From assembly GCA_945788575.1 (NCBI GenBank), contig CALZMR010000012.1, forward strand, positions 1-35,972: a stretch of DNA of 35,972 bases, read 5' to 3'. This document shows positions 1 through 8,545 of this stretch, one piece after another (the first letter of the stretch is position 1; every line of letters starts with the position of its first letter). This DNA comes from an uncultured Woeseiaceae bacterium (GTDB lineage Bacteria > Pseudomonadota > Gammaproteobacteria > Steroidobacterales > Woeseiaceae). The translations under genes were made by a program, and so were the position numbers. The notes below the pieces were generated by a model. That model ran no database searches. It saw only the letters and a program-made list of their open reading frames with translations, and was not told where the DNA came from.

Positions 1-513
1 GATCAGCCGCAGGAACTCGCGCATGTCGTCACGCCCGAGCATGCGAACATCGAGCCCCAGCCGGGCGAGAGTAAAGATATCGCGAGAGTTCTTCGTGCCC
101 AGCCGCGGCGGTGTCCGATTGAGATAGCGGCGAAGTAGTTCGGCGTAACGCTGCATCCTCTCGGCGAATCGGCCGTACTCTTCCGCCTCATGGGGGGCGA
201 CCCCCTCTACGGCGTCGTAAGAGATCCGTACGTGATCGCCATCCTCGCCGAGTGCAACGGTTTGCAGGTCGTCACCCACGAGATCGAGGTCGAGCTTCAG
301 GTCGCGAATAACCTCGGGCTGCAGCTGGTAGAGCAGGTGCGCGCACGCGGAGACACCGAATCCCGTCGCGAATTCTCGGGTCACTGCGGCGCCACCGACT
401 TGATCCGCTGCTTCGAGCACCAGCACGCGTTTGCCCACGCGCGCCAGCAACGCAGCACAGACCAGCCCGTTGTGTCCGGCGCCAATGACGATAGCATCGA
501 ATCGGTCAGTCAT
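1..513 (-). CDS. FAD-dependent oxidoreductase, PYROXD2/phytoene-desaturase-like (3' end cut by window)
   Basis: Only the N-terminal 171 residues are inside the window; the gene runs off the left edge. The protein opens with a Rossmann dinucleotide-binding motif (IVIGAGHNGL, from about residue 8), followed by the acidic end of the second beta strand (VLEA) and a GGAAVTREF stretch, the usual FAD-binding start of phytoene desaturase/PYROXD2-type flavoproteins. The ATG lies within the 3' end of the gene before it: start 513-511 and that gene's stop 508-506 share an 8-base overlap, so the two are probably translationally coupled. It is a tandem paralogue of that neighbour. The substrate is unknown. 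Its place downstream of a Rieske oxygenase suggests a redox role in the same oxidative pathway, which is an inference. Confidence 0.85.
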   Translation of the reverse strand, partial: MTDRFDAIVIGAGHNGLVCAALLARVGKRVLVLEAADQVGGAAVTREFATGFGVSACAHLLYQLQPEVIRDLKLDLDLVGDDLQTVALGEDGDHVRISYDAVEGVAPHEAEEYGRFAERMQRYAELLRRYLNRTPPRLGTKNSRDIFTLARLGLDVRMLGRDDMREFLRLI

Positions 514-2125
514 CGCCGAAGTTCTCCGGCACCGTGTTCGGCCGATTCAGGTCCGCGAGGATCTCGCGAGCGGCGTTCGCGCCCGGCGCCGCCATGACGC
601 CGCCGCCCGGATGGGTGCTCGATCCGCACATATAGAGCCCGTCGACAGGCGATCGATACTGAGCGAAGCCCGGCACCGGCCGGTTGAACAGGAGCTGATC
701 CATGGTCAGCTCACCATGGAAGATATTGCCCTCGGTGATGCCGATTTGATCCTCGATGTCCTGCGGCGTACGAATCTCGACGTGCAGGATCAGGTCGCGG
801 AAATTCGGGCTGTATTTCGCGATCTGATCGATGACGGTCTTGCCGAACGCCTCCCGTTCTTCGTCGGTCCATCGCCGGCGTTCTATCTGATGCGGGCAGT
901 ACTGCACGAAACAACTCATGAAGTGCTTACCCGGTGGCGCCATCGTCGGGTCGATCAGCGTCGGAATCAGCATGTCGATATACGGGTCCTTCGACCACGT
1001 ACCTGCCTTCCAGTCGTCGTAGGCACGCTCCATGCGCGCCATGGAGTCGATGAAGTGCATGTCGCTGTGCATCAGCGTACTGCCGGGCGGCAGTGCCGGA
1101 AATTCGGGAAGACCGTCGAGTGCGATGTTCAGCTTGCCGGACGAGCCGCGGATCTTGAAATTCCGCACACGATTCCGGAATTCGCCCGGCAGATCGCCAA
1201 CATCCATACAGTCGAGAAACGTTCGCTTCACGTCCATTGCCGACACGACCATGCGCGCGCGGATCTCCTCGCCGTTCTCGAGCCCAACGCCCTGCACCTT
1301 GCCCTGCTGGACGATGATCTTGTCGACGCCGGCTTCGGTCCTGAGTTCTCCGCCCGCCGCCTCGAAAGCACCAGCGATCGCTTTCGAGACTGCGCCCATG
1401 CCGCCGCGTGCAAATCCCCAGGTGCCCACATTGCCGTCGACGTCGCCCATTTTGTGGTGCAGCAGAACATATGCCGTGCCGGGCGAATGAATGCCGAGCG
1501 CCGTACCGATGATGCCGCTACCCGACATTGAGGCCTTGATGACGTCGGTTTCGAAATATTCATCCAGGTACTCGGCGACGCTCATCGTCCAGAACCGGAT
1601 CGTCTCGTACATCCGGTCCTCACCCATCTCGAGAAACTTGCGGCCGATATCGATGAGCCCGCGAATGTCTCCGAGCCGAACCGAGGTCGGATCGGGCGCG
1701 GTCTTCAGCAGAAAGTCGCGGATGAACCGGCACTGCCGAAGCGTGTCCGCCGAATAGGCTTTGTAAGCGTCGGCATCACGGCGCGAAAAGCGCGCCATCT
1801 CACGGTAAGCCACCTCCGGATCGTAATACGATCCGTAGTAATCGCCGTTCTCCATGAACGTGAGTGAGCCGCCGTAAGGCGTCACCTGCAAGCCGTGACG
1901 ATGCAACTCCAGCGCTCGATAGATCTCTGGACGCAGCAGACTGCAGACATAGGAGCAGTTGGAATAGATCCAGTCCTTGTGCAGCTCTCGGCTGACCGTC
2001 GCGCCGCCGATGTAGTCGTTCTTCTCGACGCAGACGACGTCCAGGCCTGCGCGGGCCAGAAATGCGGCTGTCGTCAGACCGTTGTGGCCTGCGCCGACGA
2101 CGACGACATCGCGTGTTCGGCTCAT
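506..2125 (-). CDS. NAD(P)/FAD-dependent oxidoreductase, PYROXD2-like
   Basis: The predicted 539-residue flavoprotein begins with the Rossmann fingerprint VVVVGAGHNGL at residues 6-16 and the GGATVSREL motif about 25 residues later. Near the C-terminus it has the second FAD-contact region (GLYMCGSSTHPGGGVMAAPG), typical of the phytoene desaturase/PYROXD2 family, whose members run 500-580 residues. I chose the ATG at 2125 rather than one nine codons upstream because it forms an ATGA overlap with the stop of the Rieske gene and puts the Rossmann motif at the expected distance. The gene sits between the Rieske oxygenase and a second copy of the same family, so three redox genes form one operon. 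The substrate cannot be read from the sequence; an amine, alcohol or polyene oxidation are all possible. Confidence 0.9.
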   Translation of the reverse strand: MSRTRDVVVVGAGHNGLTTAAFLARAGLDVVCVEKNDYIGGATVSRELHKDWIYSNCSYVCSLLRPEIYRALELHRHGLQVTPYGGSLTFMENGDYYGSYYDPEVAYREMARFSRRDADAYKAYSADTLRQCRFIRDFLLKTAPDPTSVRLGDIRGLIDIGRKFLEMGEDRMYETIRFWTMSVAEYLDEYFETDVIKASMSGSGIIGTALGIHSPGTAYVLLHHKMGDVDGNVGTWGFARGGMGAVSKAIAGAFEAAGGELRTEAGVDKIIVQQGKVQGVGLENGEEIRARMVVSAMDVKRTFLDCMDVGDLPGEFRNRVRNFKIRGSSGKLNIALDGLPEFPALPPGSTLMHSDMHFIDSMARMERAYDDWKAGTWSKDPYIDMLIPTLIDPTMAPPGKHFMSCFVQYCPHQIERRRWTDEEREAFGKTVIDQIAKYSPNFRDLILHVEIRTPQDIEDQIGITEGNIFHGELTMDQLLFNRPVPGFAQYRSPVDGLYMCGSSTHPGGGVMAAPGANAAREILADLNRPNTVPENFGDD

Positions 2126-3342
2126 GGGCGCGCGAGCTCCCCGAGGACCCACGACACCCAGTTTTGTTCAGCGCTTTCCATACCGCTAAAGGGTCCCGGC
2201 GTGTAGTAGCGGGACGCGATGCCCCGCGCGTTGTTCTGGATGATCTCCAGGTCCGCTTTCGTCGTCACGTCCCAGAGCCAGGTGATCTGATCCACATCGT
2301 AGTCGCAGCCGGCCTCGGCGTCACTGCGGACCAGCCAGTAGACCCGACACAGCGCACTGCCGTGATCGACCGGCGTGAAGACATAGGCGACGACGTGGTC
2401 GCTGTAGGCGAGCAGGAACGAGAAGCCGCCGAAGGAGAAATCCGAGGCGCCGCCATCGTAGTCGCTGAAGCTACCGAGCAGCGGCGCGACCGGCTTACCC
2501 TCGCGGCTGCCGTTCAGGTAGCCCTCGAACAAGGCATGCCGGTCGTAGCCGAAACCGATCTCACCCGGCGGGGCGAAGGTGTCCAGTCGATCTATGCAGT
2601 AGTCGTCGACGCCGCATGCCGGCATCCGAGCGCGCATCGCCTCCTGCAAACGCGGCCGCTTCTTCCGGTCCAGCATCAGCGTGTGCATGGCAGCGTACTC
2701 GGGATGAGCCGTCGCGCAGTGGTAGCACTCCTGATAGTTCTCGATTGCGAGCTTCCAATTAGCAGCGATCGGATAGTCTCGAACGGCCGCGACCTTGAGA
2801 TTCTCGAAGTCGAACATTGCCATTGGCGCGGCGAGTTCCTCGCGGCAGCGCTCGAGTGCCGGCGGATCCTCGCAGAATGCGATGAGCACCAGGCCGTGGA
2901 CGACCTCACAGGACACCGTCCGCAGCCCGAAGTCGGCTCTATCGACGGACTCCGGCAGATCCCGTGCCGCAACGAGCGCGCCTTCCGTATCGTACGTCCA
3001 GCCGTGATACGGGCACGCGAAGCGGCGTGCGTTGCCCTCGGACTCGAGGCAGACCAGCGAACCGCGATGTCTGCAGACGTTGGCGAATGCGCGGAGATTC
3101 CCGTCGTCGCCACGCACGATGAGCGCCGACTCACGGCCAACAGACAACACTTTGAAGTCGCCGGGGTTCACGAGTTCGGAAACGTGTCCGGCAAGAATCC
3201 AGTTGCGGCAAACAACGCGCTCTAATTCGAGCTCATAGACGTCGGGATCGGTGTAGAAACGCTGCTCGAGCGAGTATCCGGCCTGGTAATCGGCGATCAG
3301 TTCGTCGACCGTGCGTGTATCGGCATTGCTGACGCCAGTCAT
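2122..3342 (-). CDS. Rieske non-haem iron oxygenase, alpha subunit (GbcA/CntA-like)
   Basis: The 406-residue protein has the two signatures of ring-hydroxylating oxygenase alpha subunits. The Rieske [2Fe-2S] ligands are C90-x-H92 and C110-x2-H113 (CRH...CPYH). The mononuclear iron site is H208 and H213 in YHCATAH, with D364 a likely third ligand. The residue that bridges the two centres, Asp in naphthalene dioxygenase, is Glu here (E205 in QECYHC), as in the quaternary-amine demethylating branch (CntA/GbcA). That favours an N-demethylase/amine monooxygenase over an aromatic dioxygenase. The ATG at 3342 gives the usual length; the frame stays open upstream but that part is not family-like. It heads a minus-strand operon with two FAD oxidoreductases. 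No ferredoxin-reductase partner gene is visible, so electron delivery must come from elsewhere or from beyond the window. Confidence 0.9.
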   Translation of the reverse strand: MTGVSNADTRTVDELIADYQAGYSLEQRFYTDPDVYELELERVVCRNWILAGHVSELVNPGDFKVLSVGRESALIVRGDDGNLRAFANVCRHRGSLVCLESEGNARRFACPYHGWTYDTEGALVAARDLPESVDRADFGLRTVSCEVVHGLVLIAFCEDPPALERCREELAAPMAMFDFENLKVAAVRDYPIAANWKLAIENYQECYHCATAHPEYAAMHTLMLDRKKRPRLQEAMRARMPACGVDDYCIDRLDTFAPPGEIGFGYDRHALFEGYLNGSREGKPVAPLLGSFSDYDGGASDFSFGGFSFLLAYSDHVVAYVFTPVDHGSALCRVYWLVRSDAEAGCDYDVDQITWLWDVTTKADLEIIQNNARGIASRYYTPGPFSGMESAEQNWVSWVLGELARP

Positions 3343-3416
3343 GTACGGCGATTCCGAGCCCCGTCCAGTGGAGCGTCGAACGATATCACAGGCGCCAGCC
3401 GTTCCATCCTCCCGGG

Positions 3417-3446
3417 TTGACGCCTGGTTCGAGGCGCCGGTATACA
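3417..3446 (+). promoter_or_regulatory. sigma70-type promoter for the 3484 operon
   Basis: TTGACG at 3417-3422 and TATACA at 3441-3446 are separated by 18 bp. They lie 38 bases before an ATG that has a good ribosome binding site (AAGGGG, about 3473-3478). This is one of the best promoter matches in the window. It sits in the 141-bp gap between the divergent Rieske and M20 genes. Transcription would start near 3453. Confidence 0.55.
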
Positions 3447-3483
3447 CTTCGACCTGCCAGGAATCATTCCAAGGGGCCGAAAC

Positions 3484-4911
3484 ATGGGCACCGCGATACC
3501 AAGCACCATCGTTCTCATGCTGCTGGCCGCCAACGCCGCGGTTGCCGACGACGATCTCAAGGCGCTCGTCGTCGACTCGGTCGACGCCCAGTACGCCGAG
3601 ATGACGCGCATGAGCGATGCCATTTGGGCACATGCTGAGATCGCGTTGCACGAGCACGAGTCTTCCAGCGTGCTCGCCGACTACGCGGAGTCGCAGGGCT
3701 TCGACGTGACTCGCGGCGTGGCCGGGATGCCCACCGCCTTCATCGCGAGCTACGGTGAAGGCCAGCCGATCATAGGCGTGCTCGGTGAATTCGACGCGCT
3801 GCCACGTCTCTCGCAGTCTGCCTCGACGGCCCGCGACCCGGTCGTCCAGGGTGCGCCCGGCCACGGCTGCGGCCACAACCTGTTCGGGGTTGCGAGTCTC
3901 GCAGCCGCGACGGCAATCAAGGAGCGCATCGAGGCCGGCGACATTCAGGGCACGGTACGCTTCTACGGGACGCCGGCCGAGGAGGCCATTGGCGGTAAGA
4001 CTTACATGGCGCGCGCCGGATTATTCGATGATGTTGACGCCGTTCTTTCCTGGCATCCCTCGTTCGAAACGTGGATCGATGTAGCCGGTTCGCAGGCGAT
4101 CATCGAGATGATGGTCGAATTTCACGGCGAAGCGGCTCATGCGGCTTACGACCCATGGAATGGCCGCAGCGCGCTCGACGGCCTCGAACTGTTCATGCAC
4201 GCCCTCAACCTCTGGCGGGAACACGTGCGTCCTACCGTCCGAATCCACTACGCAGTCGTCGACGGCGGTGGCGCACCGAATGTCGTCCCCGAATCGGCCA
4301 GTGCCTCGGTGTGGATTCGTGACAACGATATGGACAGTGTGCTCGCCATGGTCGAGCGCATGCGGACCATGGCCGACGGCGCCGCGACCGCGGCCAACGT
4401 CGAAGCCAGCGCGCGGCTCGTCGCTGGCAACTACAACATGATCCAGAACAGGGAACTTGCCAGGCTCGTCCATGTCAATCTCGATAGCCTCGGTACGATC
4501 GAATACAGCGACGAAGAACAGCAATTCGCTCGTGAGCTGCAAGAGGCGATGGGGGTGCCCACGGTTGGAGTCGAAGGCCGCACGCGGCCGCTGGATCTCG
4601 AAGCTACCGAGATATCCGGGGGTTCGACCGATACGGCAGACGTAAGCTGGGTCCGGCCGACGCTGGAGTTCGGCGTCGTCACCGCGCCGCAGGATATCCC
4701 CTGGCACTCATGGGGCGTCGTCGCGTCGAGCGGCATGTCGATCGGCCACAAGGGCATGAATCAGGCATCGAAAGCGATCGCCATGACGATGATCGATCTG
4801 TACACATCGCCGGAGAACATCGCAGCGGTGAAATTGCAATTCGAGCGCGACCTGGAGGGTCGGGAATGGGTGCCGCAGCTGCCACCAGGGCCGCCGCCGG
4901 TGCCTGACTAA
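3484..4911 (+). CDS. Exported M20 amidohydrolase, AbgB-like
   Basis: A 475-residue M20-family (peptidase M20D/AbgB type) amidohydrolase with a cleavable signal peptide of about 20 residues ending NAAVA. The di-metal site is visible: H127-G-C129-G-H131-N, then the acidic pair E166-E167 in PAEEAIGG, and H191 in SWHP. This HGCGHN form with a Cys ligand is typical of the M20D branch that cleaves amide bonds of N-acyl or aminobenzoyl amino acids. The dimerisation/lid domain follows (VEFHGEAAHAAY). AbgB itself is cytoplasmic and works with AbgA; no AbgA partner is present, and the leader places this enzyme in the periplasm. It starts a five-gene plus-strand run behind a clear promoter. The exact substrate is unknown. 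Confidence 0.9.
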   Translation: MGTAIPSTIVLMLLAANAAVADDDLKALVVDSVDAQYAEMTRMSDAIWAHAEIALHEHESSSVLADYAESQGFDVTRGVAGMPTAFIASYGEGQPIIGVLGEFDALPRLSQSASTARDPVVQGAPGHGCGHNLFGVASLAAATAIKERIEAGDIQGTVRFYGTPAEEAIGGKTYMARAGLFDDVDAVLSWHPSFETWIDVAGSQAIIEMMVEFHGEAAHAAYDPWNGRSALDGLELFMHALNLWREHVRPTVRIHYAVVDGGGAPNVVPESASASVWIRDNDMDSVLAMVERMRTMADGAATAANVEASARLVAGNYNMIQNRELARLVHVNLDSLGTIEYSDEEQQFARELQEAMGVPTVGVEGRTRPLDLEATEISGGSTDTADVSWVRPTLEFGVVTAPQDIPWHSWGVVASSGMSIGHKGMNQASKAIAMTMIDLYTSPENIAAVKLQFERDLEGREWVPQLPPGPPPVPD

Positions 4912-4922
4912 AGGGGAAACGC

Positions 4923-5453
4923 ATGTACACGCTTTATCTGACGCTGCTGCTGGGACTTGGCACGGTCGAAATGCCGGGCTCGAGCGACCCATCCGCCTGC
5001 ATGGAGGGGCCGGTTTCTCAATTCGGTCGCTATATCGGCGACTGGAAGATCGAGGATGAGCAACTCGCACAAGACGGCTCTGGCTGGAGCCCGGGCGGCG
5101 GCGCGCGCTGGATCTTTGCCTGCGTAGGGGACGGCACGGCAATTCAGGATTTCTGGCATCCGAACGGCGGTGGCTTCGGCACCAATCTCCGCACGTGGAA
5201 TCCGGACACCGAGAGCTGGGAGATCGTCTGGGCGGCAAGAGCGCAGAATGGGCTCATGCACATCAGTGCGAAGCTCGACGACGAAGACCGGATCATGATG
5301 GATATCCTGTCACCGGTTCAGGACCCGCCACGCCGTATCATCTTCTTCCCGCCCGACGACGAAGGCTGGAACTGGGCCATGCAGTTTTCCCAGGACGGAG
5401 GCGACACCTGGATTGACGTCTATCGCATCCGAGCCACTCCCTGGCAGGATTAG
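4923..5453 (+). CDS. Small exported protein of unknown function
   Basis: A 176-residue protein beginning with a short hydrophobic leader (YLTLLLGLG). The ATG lies 11 bases after the M20 stop, with a strong ribosome binding site (AAAGGGGAAAC), so the two are co-transcribed. The body is rich in Trp, Asp and Gly, with spaced aromatic strands such as FGRYIGDWKIEDE, ARWIFACVGDG and FWHPNGGGFGTNLRTW. This pattern resembles the DUF1579-like/lipocalin-like beta-barrel proteins that measure residual small-molecule binding, but I cannot assign a family firmly. It has two cysteines (in the predicted mature N-terminus and in FACVG) that could pair in the periplasm. It may help the adjacent amidohydrolase, but that is only context. 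Confidence 0.75.
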   Translation: MYTLYLTLLLGLGTVEMPGSSDPSACMEGPVSQFGRYIGDWKIEDEQLAQDGSGWSPGGGARWIFACVGDGTAIQDFWHPNGGGFGTNLRTWNPDTESWEIVWAARAQNGLMHISAKLDDEDRIMMDILSPVQDPPRRIIFFPPDDEGWNWAMQFSQDGGDTWIDVYRIRATPWQD

Positions 5454-5467
5454 GTCCGGGTAAACGC

Positions 5468-5514
5468 CTGTCGAACCGTGGCATCGCCACGACTCCGTTA
5501 ACACGGTTCGACAG
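5468..5514. promoter_or_regulatory. 13-bp perfect inverted repeat, nested hairpin
   Basis: CTGTCGAACCGTG at 5468-5480 is exactly repeated in reverse complement at 5502-5514, with a 21-base loop. Inside, GTGGC-ATC-GCCAC (5478-5490) can form a smaller competing hairpin that uses the last three bases of the left arm. No T-run follows, so it is not a classical terminator. It lies 15 bases after the stop of the small exported protein and 214 bases before the preferred start of the flavoprotein gene. It could be an mRNA processing or stability element, or an operator. Confidence 0.6.
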
Positions 5515-5728
5515 TCTTCAATTCATGCAGCACCGCAGCCTTGAGAACAGGCTGATTCGAGTGCCCGTAATCGAGCCCATCACGGGCAGAAACAGTACGC
5601 TGCGACGCCTGTCGCAAGCGTGCAGCGGCCCGGGCCGATTGGTGCAGCCCAAACACGGCAACTACCTATTCAAAACCGGCCCTAACGGTCGTAATTTCAA
5701 TAATGTAGGCAATATTCGAGGTGTTGTC

Positions 5729-6340
5729 GTGCACACGGAATCGAGCGAGAACCGTTTGGTCGAGATCGAGACCGAGACACCGGTCTGGGATCGCTTTTTC
5801 ACCGTCGCGCCGCTGGTCCTGATAGGCACCCAGGACGAGGACGGATCACCGGACCTGGCGCCGAAACACATGGTGACGCCACTCGGCTGGCAGAACTATT
5901 TCGGCTTCGTTTGCGCACCCACTCACTCGACCTGCAGGAACATCCTGCGGACCGGCGAATTCACGGTCAGCTATCCGAAACCGTCGCAGGTGCTTTTCAC
6001 CAGCCTCGCCGCATCTGCTCGCCAGGAAGACGGCGAGAAGCCCGTACTGGATTACTTCACGACGTTCCCGGCAAGCAAGATCGACGGCGTCTTCATCGAC
6101 GACGCCTATCTCTACTTCGAGTGCCGGCACTACAAGACTTTCGACGACTTCGGTGACAACTGCCTCATCACGGGCGAGATCGTCGCAGCCTGCGCCGAGC
6201 CCGACTTCATCCGCTCGTCGGAGTACGACGACCAGCAGCTCGTCCACGATTCACCGCTGTTCGTATATCTGTCGCCGGGGCGATTTGCCGAGGTGGACCG
6301 TTCGAATGCCTTCCCCTTCCCGGCTGACATGAAGAAGTGA
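5729..6340 (+). CDS. Flavin reductase-like FMN-binding protein
   Basis: About 203 residues with the split-barrel flavin-reductase-like fold: APLVLIGTQDEDGSPDLAPKHM near the start, then GFVCAPTHSTCRNI and GEFTVSYP. This is the order seen in FMN-binding flavin reductase-like proteins. The frame is open back to an ATG at 5525, but that extension looks non-coding and is not family-like. I therefore prefer the GTG at 5729, preceded by GAGGTG with proper spacing, which gives the usual length of about 200 residues. It lies 7 bases before the next gene. It probably binds FMN; whether it acts as a reductase or as a flavin-dependent enzyme of its own cannot be told. Confidence 0.8.
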   Translation: MHTESSENRLVEIETETPVWDRFFTVAPLVLIGTQDEDGSPDLAPKHMVTPLGWQNYFGFVCAPTHSTCRNILRTGEFTVSYPKPSQVLFTSLAASARQEDGEKPVLDYFTTFPASKIDGVFIDDAYLYFECRHYKTFDDFGDNCLITGEIVAACAEPDFIRSSEYDDQQLVHDSPLFVYLSPGRFAEVDRSNAFPFPADMKK

Positions 6341-6347
6341 GGATGCA

Positions 6348-7514
6348 ATGGCAGCGATTGCGGAGCAGGTACTCGGCCGCGCGATGGCGCAGCGCGACGC
6401 CCTGACCGACCTCGTAAGGAACCTGGTCGAAGCCGAATCGCCGTCTACCGAACCGTACGTCCACGTCACGGCGCGGCGCATCTTCGAGAACGCACTGCAG
6501 GACGTAGGCTACCGTGTGCGCGACACCGGTCCCGATGGGGAGTACCGTCACGTGTACGCACGCCCCGCCACGCGTAGTCGGGGAGAGCCGATCCAACTCC
6601 TGCTGGGCCACTACGACACCGTATGGCCGGTCGGCACCCTTGCTGAACGGCCCTTCCGAGTCAACGGCAACACGATGCACGGCCCGGGCGTTTTCGACAT
6701 GAAGGGAGGACTCGCGCAGATCGTACTGGCGTTGCGCATCCTCGACGAACTCGGCCTCGAACCGCCGCTGACACCAGTGATCTTCGTCAATTCCGACGAG
6801 GAGATCGGCAGCCGGACGTCGACGAACTATGTACGCATGCTGGCGCGCCGCGCGGAGCGGGCGTTCGTACTCGAGCCGGCGATGGGCGAACTCGGCCACG
6901 TCAAGACCAGCCGCAAGGGCATCGGCCGCTTCACCATTACGGTGTTCGGCAAGGCCGCGCATGCCGGGCTCGATCCGGAGAGCGGCGCGAGCGCGATCCT
7001 CGAACTCTCACACATCATCCAGAAGCTGTTCGCACTGAACGATCCCGAGCGCGGCGTCACGGTCAACGTCGGCACGATTGACGGTGGTATCCACGCCAAC
7101 GTGATCGCCCCGCACAGCGAAGCTGTCGCGGACGTGCGCGTACCCACGATCGCCGACGGCGAGCGCATAGAAAAAGCGATTCGCTCACTCGAACCAGTGA
7201 CGCCAGGCGTACGCCTGCACATCGAAGGCCTAATTGGCCGGCCGGCCATGGAAGTAACGCCGAGGAATCAGGAACTCTGGTTACATGCACGAGACATCGG
7301 CCGGTCGCTCGGCCTCGATCTCGAGGACGCGCAGGCTGGCGGCGGTTCCGATGGCAACACGACGAGCCAGTACACCGCGACCCTGGACGGTCTCGGCGCC
7401 GTGGGCGATGGCGCGCATGCCGTGCACGAGCATCTCAATATCGACAAGACGCTGGAACGTGTCGCTCTGCTCGCGATGCTGCTGATGTCCGAACCCGTTG
7501 GACGTGCATCGTGA
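6348..7514 (+). CDS. M20 metallopeptidase, glutamate carboxypeptidase (CPG2)-like
   Basis: A 388-residue M20A-type peptidase without an evident signal peptide. The zinc site is readable: H88-x-D90 in GHYDTVWP, the bridging D117 in GVFDMKGG, the E151-E152 pair (general base plus ligand) in NSDEEIGS, a later Glu in VLEPAMG, and the C-terminal His in GAHAVHEHLN. The dimerisation domain contains GKAAHAGLDPESGASA. Length and motif order match carboxypeptidase G2-type enzymes, which release C-terminal glutamate or similar residues. It is the second M20 enzyme of this operon, the first being exported and this one apparently cytoplasmic. Its stop overlaps the GTG of the next gene by four bases (GTGA). 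Confidence 0.9.
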   Translation: MAAIAEQVLGRAMAQRDALTDLVRNLVEAESPSTEPYVHVTARRIFENALQDVGYRVRDTGPDGEYRHVYARPATRSRGEPIQLLLGHYDTVWPVGTLAERPFRVNGNTMHGPGVFDMKGGLAQIVLALRILDELGLEPPLTPVIFVNSDEEIGSRTSTNYVRMLARRAERAFVLEPAMGELGHVKTSRKGIGRFTITVFGKAAHAGLDPESGASAILELSHIIQKLFALNDPERGVTVNVGTIDGGIHANVIAPHSEAVADVRVPTIADGERIEKAIRSLEPVTPGVRLHIEGLIGRPAMEVTPRNQELWLHARDIGRSLGLDLEDAQAGGGSDGNTTSQYTATLDGLGAVGDGAHAVHEHLNIDKTLERVALLAMLLMSEPVGRAS

Positions 7515-8545
7515 AGGTCTTCGGATCAGTCGCACGAATCTCCGACCTCGATCGTGCGCCGTATGCAGTCGAGGCGCTGCCGAAGAGTGCCTGGGAGACG
7601 GGCGATTACGTCGAATGCGAGATCGCCGGCGAACCCTCGGTGCTATATCGAATAGAGGATACGCGGGGGGATATGGTGCCAATCGACCCCGGGGACATGC
7701 TGGTCGGAGTGCTGGGTGAACGCGAGGCGACACTGGAAGGTGTCGGAAGCTGGCGCGCCGTAGAGGACGGCCGCATGGATGCGATGACGAATGCCGGCCT
7801 CATCGGCCGATTTACGTCGCTGTCACAGTACCTTACCGGCATTACGGTTGCGCTCGAATACCGCGGCCACGTCGTCAGGCACGGCGAAAAGGTGCGCATG
7901 CAGGACTTTGCGCTGAACGAAGAAGAGCGTGAGTTCGCGACACCGACAATACTGCTTGTCGGAACGTCGATGTCCGCCGGTAAGACGACCTCGGGCAAGC
8001 TGGCCTGCAAAGTTCTCTCAGAGGCCGGCTTCCACGTGATCGGTGCGAAGCTCACTGGCGCGGGACGCTATCGCGACATACTCGGGTTCAAGGCCTCTGG
8101 TGCAGTCGCGGTGTACGACTTCGTCGACGCGGGCCTGCCGTCGACGGTCACTCCGGAGGATGAATTTCGGAGCGCCATTCGGCCACTGCTGTCGCACATA
8201 CAGTCGCGTGGCGCGGACGTGGTCGTCGTCGAAGCCGGTGCATCGCCGCTGGAACCCTACAACGGAGGGGCAGCGATCGATGAACTCGGCGAAAATGTTC
8301 GATGCACGATCCTCTGCGCGTCCGATCCCTATTCTGTCGTCGGCGTGCAAACGGCATTCGGCCTGCAGCCGGATCTCGTCGCCGGACCGGCAACGAATAC
8401 GTCCGCTGGAATCGCGCTGGTGAAGAAGCTAACCGGCGTCACCGGGATCAACGTCGTCGATCCGGATTCCGAAGAGGCATTTCGTAGCTTCCTGCTCGAA
8501 CGTCTCGGCTGGCGTGAGTCACCGTCTCTGAGCGTCGGCAACTGA
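7511..8545 (+). CDS. P-loop NTPase-domain protein (DUF1611/BioD-like)
   Basis: A 344-residue protein with a GTG start in a GTGA overlap with the M20 peptidase. Residues 1 to about 145 form an unrecognised N-terminal domain (strand-rich, with DMVPIDPGDMLVGVLGE). The C-terminal part is a P-loop domain: TILLVGTSMSAGKTTSGK holds the Walker A, followed by VVVVEAGASPLEP, which looks like a Walker B/switch segment, as in BioD/CobB-like or DUF1611 proteins. DUF1611 members include the D-glutamate N-acetyltransferase DgcN, which makes the link to a neighbouring N-acyl-amino-acid hydrolase suggestive; the similarity is only at the level of fold and P-loop, so this is a weak inference. Its 3' end overlaps the convergent SOUL pseudogene by 27 bp. 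Confidence 0.7.
   Translation: MKVFGSVARISDLDRAPYAVEALPKSAWETGDYVECEIAGEPSVLYRIEDTRGDMVPIDPGDMLVGVLGEREATLEGVGSWRAVEDGRMDAMTNAGLIGRFTSLSQYLTGITVALEYRGHVVRHGEKVRMQDFALNEEEREFATPTILLVGTSMSAGKTTSGKLACKVLSEAGFHVIGAKLTGAGRYRDILGFKASGAVAVYDFVDAGLPSTVTPEDEFRSAIRPLLSHIQSRGADVVVVEAGASPLEPYNGGAAIDELGENVRCTILCASDPYSVVGVQTAFGLQPDLVAGPATNTSAGIALVKKLTGVTGINVVDPDSEEAFRSFLLERLGWRESPSLSVGN

Noticed and set aside
431-1531. Long open frame on the plus strand opposite the FAD oxidoreductase (also 11655-12932, 19453-20547, 27239-28351 and 28385-29644 opposite their genes)
   Set aside because: High GC leaves the antisense frames open. They have no family motifs, their sequences are Arg/His/Asp-rich in the manner of shadow frames, and the opposite strand holds a recognised protein in each case.
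5525-5728. ATG-started extension of the flavoprotein at 5729
   Set aside because: The extra 68 residues do not look like the family N-terminus, while a GTG with a good ribosome binding site at 5729 gives the normal length.
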